Assembly: GCA_964567295.1 (NCBI GenBank)
Contig: CAZMLU010000032.1
Location: 1 to 19,031, forward strand
DNA length: 19,031 nucleotides
DNA from: SLJK01 sp964567295
GTDB taxonomy: Bacteria > Bacillota > Dethiobacteria > DTU022 > UBA8154
Direction of reading: 5' to 3'
Each line of letters starts with the position of its first letter. The stretch's first letter is position 1. The notes below the pieces were generated by a model. That model had not been told where the DNA came from and did no database searches. It saw only the letters and a list, made by a program, of their open reading frames with translations. This document shows, one piece after another, positions 12,869 to 19,031 of this stretch. Made by a program: the position numbers and the translations under genes.

Positions 12869-14685
12869 TGCGTATCGGCATGCAGGGTAAAGTTGTCTTG
12901 CTTTATTCTCTGCTGATTTTGTTTGCTATGCAAGTGAGTGGAGTTTATTTGGTTAAATCGTTAGAAGATTATTATTTGCGCAACTATGCTTCCCAGCAAC
13001 TTTCTCAGGCAGAGCTTATGGGAAGCTTTATTCACCGTTACCTGGTTGAGGGAGGAGAGCAGACAGAATATATTTCTTCCCTTATCACTGAATTTGGTGG
13101 AGGAACACCGGGAACGGAAACGATGGTGCTGGACCGTTACGGGCGTTTGCTGGGAGGTGCGGAGCAGAGCTATCTGGCTTTGCCACGAGAACGCGTAATC
13201 CAGGATGATATTCTCCTGGCACTGGCGGGAAATACGGTAGAAGCCATTAGGGTAGAACCGGAGACAGGAATGCGCAATTATTTTTTAGCTCTTCCGGTCA
13301 AAGAGGGCTCAACTGTTGAAGGTGTTATATTTATGCGAGGGTCCCTGGAAGATATATACCTTAAATTACACGAGATCAAAATAATGCTTATTACCGGATG
13401 GAGCATTGTTCTGGGTATTGCTATCGTTGTTGGTTTTATGTTAACCAGGACAATTACCAGGCCTATTCGTGAAGTAACTTCAAGGGCTGCAGCCATGGCG
13501 GGTGGTGATTTTTCACAACTGATAAAGGTGCGCTCCGAGGATGAAATCGGGGAACTGGGCAAGATGTTTAACTTTTTAACCTCTCAACTGCAAGATACTC
13601 TTCGAGCCATATCTGGAGAAAAAAATAAAGTGGAAGCTATTTTAAACTATATGACCGATGGTATAATTGCCTTTAATAATGAAAGAAAGATTATTCACCT
13701 AAATCCTGCCGCAGAAAATATGCTATCCTGGGCTGGGGTTTCTCCTACTCAAGGGATGACGGGTGAAATGGTACTGGGTAAGTTTTTTGATTATGAGGAA
13801 CTCGAAGAGTTGCTTAGTAGCAAGGAGCCAACCACTAAGGAGGTTCATCTGAAAGATCCCTATGAAAAAACGCTGCAGGTTCATTTTGCACCATTTGAGG
13901 AAAAAGAGCAGCAAAAAGGCATGCTGGTTGTTTTGCATGATTTTACAAGAGAGCGGGCATATTCCCGTATGCAGGAAGAGTTTGCAGCAAACGTTTCACA
14001 TGAACTTCGAACTCCTTTGACCACTATAAAAAACTACGTAGAGACCCTTTTGAACGGTGCCCAGGATAATGCAGAGGTCAGAGAGCGTTTTTTGAAAGTT
14101 GTGGAGAACGAGACTGAGCGTATGGTTAAACTGATTAAAGATCTTTTAATCCTTTCCCAAATGGATCATCAAGAAACAAGATGGCTAAAAGAAAATGTCG
14201 ATATTTCTGCTGTAGTAGATGAAGTTATAGAACAATTAGAGATGGAAGGTAAAGTCAATGAAGTAGATCTCGAGGTTATACTCCCTCCTGAGAGAATAAC
14301 GGTCTATTTTGATAAAGATAAGATAAGACAGGTGCTGTTAAACCTGTTGAGCAATGCGCTTAAGTTTACTCCGCCAGGCGGGAAAATAGAGATTAAAGCA
14401 CTTCAAAGAGATGGTTATGTTTATATCTCTATCTGCGATAATGGGGTTGGTATTCCTGCTGATGAAAGCGAACGTGTTTTTGAGCGATTTTACCGTGTAG
14501 ATAAAACTCGTTCCAGAGATTCAGGAGGTACCGGCTTGGGTCTCTCTATTGCCAAGCAGATTGTAGAGGCGCATGGGGGTAGTATATTTTTGAAAAGCAA
14601 ACCCGGCGAGGGAACAGAGGTTACTTTTTCCCTTCCCCTTTTTATATCCAGAGATGATGAATCTTTAACCGCAATATATAATTAA
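12868..14685 (+). CDS. walK: sensor histidine kinase WalK (YycG)
   Basis: 605 aa, full length. Membrane sensor for wall metabolism that phosphorylates WalR. Order: TM1 at about 8-27, an extracytoplasmic Cache/PDC-like domain of about 140 residues, TM2 at about 170-190, HAMP to about 245 (TRPIREVTSRAAAMAGGDFSQ...), a PAS domain at about 250-360 (MTDGIIAFNNERKIIHLNPAAENML), the HisKA box FAANVSHELRTPLTTIKNYVETLL with His378, then the ATPase domain with N box LLSNALKFTPPGG, G1 DNGVGIP, F box FERFYRVDKTRS and G2 GGTGLGLSIAKQIVEAHGG. ATG 12868 overlaps the walR stop by 1 nt behind AAGGAGG, so the two are translationally coupled. Confidence 0.96.
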   Translation: MRIGMQGKVVLLYSLLILFAMQVSGVYLVKSLEDYYLRNYASQQLSQAELMGSFIHRYLVEGGEQTEYISSLITEFGGGTPGTETMVLDRYGRLLGGAEQSYLALPRERVIQDDILLALAGNTVEAIRVEPETGMRNYFLALPVKEGSTVEGVIFMRGSLEDIYLKLHEIKIMLITGWSIVLGIAIVVGFMLTRTITRPIREVTSRAAAMAGGDFSQLIKVRSEDEIGELGKMFNFLTSQLQDTLRAISGEKNKVEAILNYMTDGIIAFNNERKIIHLNPAAENMLSWAGVSPTQGMTGEMVLGKFFDYEELEELLSSKEPTTKEVHLKDPYEKTLQVHFAPFEEKEQQKGMLVVLHDFTRERAYSRMQEEFAANVSHELRTPLTTIKNYVETLLNGAQDNAEVRERFLKVVENETERMVKLIKDLLILSQMDHQETRWLKENVDISAVVDEVIEQLEMEGKVNEVDLEVILPPERITVYFDKDKIRQVLLNLLSNALKFTPPGGKIEIKALQRDGYVYISICDNGVGIPADESERVFERFYRVDKTRSRDSGGTGLGLSIAKQIVEAHGGSIFLKSKPGEGTEVTFSLPLFISRDDESLTAIYN

Positions 14686-14792
14686 GTTCACGATTTCTTA
14701 AACAGTATATGGAATTTACATATAGGCGAATTCATAGCCAAAGTGAGTTCTTATCCTAACTTCTGGGAAGGTAGTTTGAGGAGGCAAGTGAA

Positions 14793-16478
14793 TTGTTGGA
14801 AAAAGCTAAAACCGTTTTGCTTATATTTTTTATTATTTCAAGCATGGTACTTACTTATAGGTTGTGGTTTGGCGGTCCTCACCTGGAAGAAGTTATGCTT
14901 CCCAGCTACGAATATGCTTTTTTTACCCCTCCCCCTGAGCAATCAGAGATTATTAAACCTTCAAAGATCCTTTACAGGGGAAAACATGATGAACATCTGC
15001 TGTATTATCGTGGCCAAGAAAGTTATGAGGATCTTTGGGGGTTTATCTTAGAAAATGTGAAAGAAAATATTCTTACGAATGGGTTGCAAGCTATAAGTGA
15101 AGAAGATAAGAACAACCTTCTCAATGATTCATCAGTTCAGGTGCTGGTTTATTTTAGCCCGTTTATACCCCTGGAGTTTTTAGCGCCAGAAAGAGTTTAT
15201 GGTGATGATAGAGAAGAGGAAATCAAGGAAATAATTATGGCAGAAAATGAAAGTTCATGGCATCTGTTTTTAAGGGCTGAAAACGGCACTCTTTTGTCTT
15301 CTGCTTTGCAATTGGATGAGACGTTTCGCGAAAACCTTTCTTTAGCACAAGGACTTTATTATACCCAACTTCCGAACTCTTTCTCCCTGGATTTAACAGG
15401 GGATTGTGAAAAACAGTTGGGAGAGCAGATAGAAAAGGAAACAGACATATACAAAGACCCGGCTGCGGAGGAAAATGCGGAAGAGATAAACAATGGATTA
15501 TCAGAAGAGGAAAAAGAAGGGGATTCCCCGGAAGAAAATGAAGAAAATGAAGAAAATGAATTGACTAATGAGGAAGAGGACTCAGTAGTAGAAGTAGNNN
15601 NNNNNNNNNNNNNNNNNNNNNNNNNNNNNNNNNNNNNNNNNNNNNNNNNNNNNNNNNNNNNNNNNNNNNNNNNNNNNNNNNNNNNNNNNNNNNNNNNAGT
15701 AGAAGAAGTAGAGGAAGTAGAGGAAGAGGAAGAAGAAGATATTCGGGAAGACGAAACTCCAGAACATATCTGGGAAATAGAGACGAAAGGTAATTTATTT
15801 GTCCCCGAAGAGGAGCTTGAGGGGGTCGAGATTGTTTTAGAAAAGGAAGATATTCCCATAGCTGAACTCGTTCAAGCATTCTTCTTTGATCCTTCTATGG
15901 CCAGGCGAATTGAAGAAAGGGATGAAGCATTGTTTTTTACTGACGGTGAAAGGGGACTGCGAATCTACCCTAATGGGCTGGTGGAATATGCAGCTCCCAT
16001 GTTAGAAAGAGGTCTTAGCACTATATCCTATAGTTCCGCTTTAAATAAAGGTGCTGAAAGCCAGAGTCTTTATGGTGGTTGGCAGGATGGGAGTTATCTT
16101 GTAGAGTCTAATATAACAGAGAAAGGGTATAGATTTAGATGGAGCCCTGTCTTTAACGGCTTTCCTCTCGATGGGGAAAACTCCGGAAGTGAGATGCTGG
16201 TTAATGAACAAGGTGTCCCTTTTTACAGCAGATACTTTTTTATAGTTCGTAATAATAAAGAAAGTTCTCCCTTTAAACCTTATGCAGAAGCTCTTTGCGA
16301 GGCACTCAGTCTTAATAAAGATCAATTCGAAGATCAAAAGGCCACTTTGCTATCCTTAAGGCCTGTTATGTATGTTGTAAGCGAAGAAAATAAGAGGGCT
16401 GTTCCTGCCTGGAAGGTAGTTTTTGAAGAAACAGAAGTAATATACTTGCATTGGAGAAGCCTCGAAGAGCTTTCCTGA
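14793..16478 (+). CDS. yycH: WalK regulatory protein YycH (WalH), acidic insertion
   Basis: About 561 aa as written, with 34 undefined residues across the assembly gap. YycH has one N-terminal membrane helix (about 8-24, VLLIFFIISSMVLTYRLWF) and an extracytoplasmic body that, with YycI, controls WalK. Family features are the opening KAKTVLLIFFIISSMVLTYRLW, LWGFILENVKENIL, and a C-terminal half with FFFDPSMARRIEERDEALFFTDGERGLRIYPNGLVEYAAP. Homologues are about 440-450 residues; the excess comes from a Glu-rich low-complexity segment at about 210-330 built of EEN, VEV and VEE units. TTG 14793 lies 9 nt after GAGGAGG. The gap length is unknown, but the flanking halves are in frame with 100 N. 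Confidence 0.85.
   Translation: MLEKAKTVLLIFFIISSMVLTYRLWFGGPHLEEVMLPSYEYAFFTPPPEQSEIIKPSKILYRGKHDEHLLYYRGQESYEDLWGFILENVKENILTNGLQAISEEDKNNLLNDSSVQVLVYFSPFIPLEFLAPERVYGDDREEEIKEIIMAENESSWHLFLRAENGTLLSSALQLDETFRENLSLAQGLYYTQLPNSFSLDLTGDCEKQLGEQIEKETDIYKDPAAEENAEEINNGLSEEEKEGDSPEENEENEENELTNEEEDSVVEVXXXXXXXXXXXXXXXXXXXXXXXXXXXXXXXXXXVEEVEEVEEEEEEDIREDETPEHIWEIETKGNLFVPEEELEGVEIVLEKEDIPIAELVQAFFFDPSMARRIEERDEALFFTDGERGLRIYPNGLVEYAAPMLERGLSTISYSSALNKGAESQSLYGGWQDGSYLVESNITEKGYRFRWSPVFNGFPLDGENSGSEMLVNEQGVPFYSRYFFIVRNNKESSPFKPYAEALCEALSLNKDQFEDQKATLLSLRPVMYVVSEENKRAVPAWKVVFEETEVIYLHWRSLEELS
15598..15697. other. assembly gap of 100 N inside yycH
   Basis: Exactly 100 N, the customary placeholder for a gap of unknown size. 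Both edges are GTAGAA/GTAGAGGAA microsatellite-like DNA, so short reads probably failed to cross a longer repeat. Confidence 0.97.
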
Positions 16479-16524
16479 TGAGGTAAATGTTTCAACTCAG
16501 CTTATTCTCTATGGTGGTGAAATT

Positions 16525-17433
16525 ATGGATCTTTCCAGGGCTAAAACCGTCCTAATAATTACATTTTTACTTTTAAATATTTTTCTCCTTTATCATATCT
16601 TTGAAAATGAGGCAGGGACATCGGATTTTTTCAGCCAGGAGGAAAATATTACCAGGCTTGAAGAAGCTTTGGATGAAGCTGAACTGGCGATAGATATTCC
16701 CTTACCTCGGGGAGGAATGCGGTGCGCTTACCTGGTTGTAGAGCCGTGGAGGATAGAGGAAGAGAAGCTAATTGCTGAGCTGTGGAATGTTTTTGAAGGA
16801 GAAGAACGGGCTCTTCCTGAGGTTCTCATAGAAAGCAGTTATATTTCGCAAAATGGAATTGGAACCGAAGTCGGAGAAGAAGTATTTACATACTATTTTG
16901 GGGACTACGAAATTGCTTTTAGAGACGAAGGTTCATTTGCTTTTGAAAGGCAGAGTATTCCCGAAGATGAAAGTGAAGATGAGTTTACTGTAGAAGATCA
17001 TGTTGAAATAGCAGAAGATTATATAGAACAGATATCTTTCATGCAAGGTTTCAGCTACGATTTCTATAAGATGAACGAGGATCAGGTGATACTTTATTTT
17101 TCGCAAGAATTTGAGGGCTTTCCCCTTTATACGGGATATTTAGAGTTATTTATGAAGAGAGAGCATATTGAGAAGTTTCATCTGTACCGTCTGCAGCCGA
17201 GAGAGTTTGCAGAGCAAACAAGGGAAATTATTCCACCTTCTAATGCATTGCTTCGTTTTCTGGAAGCTCATAGAGGGGGGTTTTCGGGAGCAGAGATTGT
17301 TGAATTTTCTTTAGGATATTATAGCCAAAAATATGATGCCGATAGGTGGGAGATTCCACCTGTGTGGAGGATTCGTCTAAACAATGGCGAAATATATTAT
17401 ATTAACGCTTTCACTGGCTCTCTAGAGCGTTAA
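16525..17433 (+). CDS. yycI: WalK regulatory protein YycI (WalI)
   Basis: 302 aa, slightly longer than typical YycI. One N-terminal membrane helix (about 7-24) with the family opening MDLSRAKTVLIITFLLLNIFLLY, then an extracytoplasmic domain. The C-terminal half carries the family pattern QVILYFSQEFEGFPLYTGYLELFM and ends EIPPVWRIRLNNGEIYYINAFTGSLE. It acts with YycH at the outer face of the membrane on WalK. A moderately acidic stretch (EDESEDEFTVEDHVEIAEDYIE, about 153-174) echoes the YycH insertion in small. GGTGGTGA precedes the ATG. It lies 46 nt after yycH, same transcript. Confidence 0.88.
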   Translation: MDLSRAKTVLIITFLLLNIFLLYHIFENEAGTSDFFSQEENITRLEEALDEAELAIDIPLPRGGMRCAYLVVEPWRIEEEKLIAELWNVFEGEERALPEVLIESSYISQNGIGTEVGEEVFTYYFGDYEIAFRDEGSFAFERQSIPEDESEDEFTVEDHVEIAEDYIEQISFMQGFSYDFYKMNEDQVILYFSQEFEGFPLYTGYLELFMKREHIEKFHLYRLQPREFAEQTREIIPPSNALLRFLEAHRGGFSGAEIVEFSLGYYSQKYDADRWEIPPVWRIRLNNGEIYYINAFTGSLER

Positions 17434-17482
17434 AAATAATTAAAATAATCCTCTATCAACCGAGATTTAAGGAGGCATATAT

Positions 17483-18751
17483 TTGTCTGAAAAACTTTTG
17501 ATTACGGGAAAACAAAAGATACAGGGAAGGGTAAAAGTTAATGGTGCCAAGAATGCTGCTGTAGCTATCTTGCCAGCGGCTTTACTTACTGAAGGTCAGG
17601 CAGTCATAAGTAATCTGCCCAGGATAACTGATATACATATGCTGGTGGAGATCGTATCTGCCCTTGGAGCTAAAGTTTCCTTCAATGATGAAGGAAGCCT
17701 GATCATTAATTCTGCCGGGGTATATGGTTATAATCCTCCGCAACATTTGGTCAACAGACTGAGAGCTTCTTATTACCTGATGGGTAGTTTGTTGGGACGT
17801 TTCAAGCAAGTGAAGATTCCTATGCCTGGCGGTTGTGATCTGGGACCTCGCCCAATCGACCAGCATATCAAGGGATTTTCTGCCTTAGGTGCGCAAGTAG
17901 AAATGGAACGGGGTATGGTAACACTTAAGGCCAAGAAATTGACTGGAGCGCATATTTATTTGGACGTGGTAAGCGTAGGAGCAACAATTAATATTATGCT
18001 GGCTGCGGTTTTAGCAGAAGGGAAAACAGTTATAGAAAATGTAGCCAAAGAGCCTGAAATTGTGGATGTGGCAAATTTTCTAAATGCTATGGGCGCACAT
18101 GTGATAGGCGCCGGAACAGATGTTATAAAGATTCAGGGTGTTAAGGAACTTGGAGGGGTGGAACATAATGTTATCCCTGATCGTATCGAAGCAGGGACGT
18201 TTATGATCGCTACTGCGGCTACCGGAGGAGAGGCAATAATTGAAGAGGTGATACCAAAACATCTGGACTCAATTATTGCGAAATTAAGAGAAGTAGGAAA
18301 GGAAGTTGAGGTTGGGCCTGATTGGATTAAGATCATGGCTAACAATCCTTTCTTCCCCTCAGATCTGAAAACATTTCCCTATCCGGGATTTCCTACCGAC
18401 CTGCAACCCCCTGCCATGGTGTTATTAACATTGGCTTCCGGGCTCAGTTTTATTACTGAAAATGTTTTTGAGAGGCGCTTCCGGCATGTGGATGAGTTGC
18501 GAAAAATGGGAGCCAAGATTAAGTTGGAAGGGCGAACTGCTATTATAGAGGGTGGACATGAATTGACGGGAGCCCCGGTAATGGCCAGTGATCTACGGGG
18601 AGGCGCAGCTTTTATTATCGCTGGGCTTGTATCCGGCGGGGAGACATATTTGGACGGTCTGGAACATGTGGACCGGGGGTATGAAAGAATTGAAGAACGC
18701 TTTTCCGGGCTAGGGGTTAAGCTGCAGCGAATTCCTTCTGAAAAACAGTAA
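17483..18751 (+). CDS. murA: UDP-GlcNAc 1-carboxyvinyltransferase MurA
   Basis: 422 aa, usual length. It transfers enolpyruvate from PEP to UDP-GlcNAc, the first committed step of peptidoglycan synthesis, and is the fosfomycin target. Seen: KVNGAKNAAVAIL with the Lys-Asn substrate pair, RLRASYYLMGSLLGRF, and MPGGCDLGPRPIDQHIKGF carrying the catalytic Cys118 (Cys115 equivalent), so fosfomycin sensitivity would be expected. YPGFPTDLQPP holds the catalytic Asp, and NVFERRFRHVDELRKMGA follows. The TTG start lies 7 nt after AAGGAGG (17469-17475). In Bacillus the gene after yycI is yycJ (walJ); here murA occupies that place, which would put wall precursor synthesis directly under WalRK. Probably one of two murA copies, as Firmicutes usually have two. 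Confidence 0.95.
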   Translation: MSEKLLITGKQKIQGRVKVNGAKNAAVAILPAALLTEGQAVISNLPRITDIHMLVEIVSALGAKVSFNDEGSLIINSAGVYGYNPPQHLVNRLRASYYLMGSLLGRFKQVKIPMPGGCDLGPRPIDQHIKGFSALGAQVEMERGMVTLKAKKLTGAHIYLDVVSVGATINIMLAAVLAEGKTVIENVAKEPEIVDVANFLNAMGAHVIGAGTDVIKIQGVKELGGVEHNVIPDRIEAGTFMIATAATGGEAIIEEVIPKHLDSIIAKLREVGKEVEVGPDWIKIMANNPFFPSDLKTFPYPGFPTDLQPPAMVLLTLASGLSFITENVFERRFRHVDELRKMGAKIKLEGRTAIIEGGHELTGAPVMASDLRGGAAFIIAGLVSGGETYLDGLEHVDRGYERIEERFSGLGVKLQRIPSEKQ

Positions 18752-18784
18752 CAATATTTCCCGGGAAATATTGCCCTCTTTTAT
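18752..18784 (+). terminator. terminator-like perfect palindrome after murA
   Basis: The 22-bp perfect palindrome 18752-18773 starts directly after the murA stop: the arm CAATATTTCCC is followed by its exact reverse complement. As RNA it gives a 9-bp stem with a CCGG loop. CCCTCTTTTATT follows, a diluted U-tract. It is probably the end of the wal operon transcript. Confidence 0.55.
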
Positions 18785-19025
18785 TGAAAGTAATAATTTT
18801 GCCAAAACGGTCCTCTAACTAGACGTTGTGCCCTTGGAACTCTTTCCTCTGAACATATACGGCAAAGTGCAAAGCAGAGAGGGCCTTCTTTGTTGTCCAG
18901 GAATCTATTAATTATTAGAGGTTTGAGTTGATTATGTAAATATGTTATATTGTACTTACTATTTTGCTTGCCTAAATAAGTAATGATTAACATTCAAGGC
19001 TACCTTGATCAAGTGGGGTGTAACT
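18785..19025. other. non-coding gap with nested inverted repeats
   Basis: No convincing gene. GCCCTCT (18773-18779) pairs with AGAGGGC (18878-18884), and inside it TTTGCC (18798-18803) pairs with GGCAAA (18861-18866), giving a nested 112-nt structure. The last 100 bp are AT-rich, with promoter-like TTGATT and TATATT whose spacing (12 bp) is poor, and a CTTGATCAAG palindrome at 19004-19013. It probably holds the promoter of the gene starting at 19026. Confidence 0.35.
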
Positions 19026-19031
19026 ATGGAA
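19026..19031 (+). CDS. start of a downstream gene, two codons only
   Basis: ATG GAA at the very edge, with GGGGTG (19015-19020) at a suitable distance. Position after walRKHI-murA would fit htrA or yycJ, but two codons cannot show it. Confidence 0.35.

Noticed and set aside
14743..15051. 102-codon + frame overlapping the yycH start
   Set aside because: Out of frame with YycH, whose own start has a better ribosome binding site and family motifs.
15598..15697. Taking the N-run as a real 34-residue segment
   Set aside because: Exactly 100 N is a placeholder; true length and frame across it are unknown.
18935..18951. TGTAAA and TGTTAT as a second WalR box
   Set aside because: The half-sites are separated by 2 bp, not 5, so they are out of helical phase; probably AT-rich chance.
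18781..18993. 70-codon - strand open frame in the right-hand gap
   Set aside because: No ribosome binding site, no known domain, and it ends in the T-run of the murA terminator; more likely part of a non-coding structure.
1..19031. oriC or DnaA-box cluster
   Set aside because: No TTATCCACA-like boxes in a cluster were found, though the gene set and parS place the window near the origin.

Overview
The window looks like origin-proximal chromosome of a low-to-mid GC Firmicute, most likely a clostridial or syntrophomonad-type anaerobe. The reasons are strong AGGAGG-type ribosome binding sites, frequent TTG and GTG starts, the gene order DUF951-ychF-(AI-2E)-rpsF-ssb-rpsR-rplI-dnaB-purA-walRKHI, and a perfect ParB-binding parS site. 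Nearly all convincing genes lie on the + strand, consistent with a leading-strand replichore whose origin lies to the left. A run of exactly 100 N (15598-15697) shows that this is a draft scaffold. I saw no tRNA, rRNA, CRISPR array, transposase or phage gene.

Layout. (1) 1-1640 is a small accessory patch. It holds a Cys-tailed small protein running off the left edge, a FAS1 protein that has lost its C-terminal third, a flavodoxin-like gene that has lost its N-terminal FMN loop, and a cupin. (2) 1638-3360 holds a decayed remnant, parS, a bactofilin gene and a complete zinc-type adenylate kinase. (3) 3462-5822 is DUF951-ychF-AI-2E-type permease, with a 12-bp perfect stem-loop across the ychF stop. 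(4) 5922-6909 is promoter, structured leader, rpsF and ssb, followed by rpsR (6994), rplI, dnaB, a COG2509-type FAD enzyme and purA, ending at 11862. (5) 11863-18751 is the WalRK cell-wall stress operon: walR, walK, yycH, yycI and a murA gene. A new transcription unit begins at the right edge.

How it fits together. The middle block supplies translation (S6, S18, L9, the ribosome-associated ATPase YchF), replication (SSB, DnaB) and purine synthesis (PurA, Adk). The right block couples a wall-sensing two-component system and its two membrane regulators to the first committed enzyme of peptidoglycan synthesis. The walR upstream region is the richest regulatory stretch. A perfect WalR box (TGTAAC-N5-TGTAAT) with helically phased extra half-sites sits directly upstream of a TATAAT. 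This is followed by an intrinsic terminator, an anti-SD hairpin, a possible 9-codon leader peptide and a probable CTG start for walR. This would be direct autoregulation with possible attenuation. The other notable items are the parS site beside a bactofilin gene and a long acidic repeat insertion in the extracytoplasmic part of YycH, where the assembly broke. I found no clearly novel multi-gene system.
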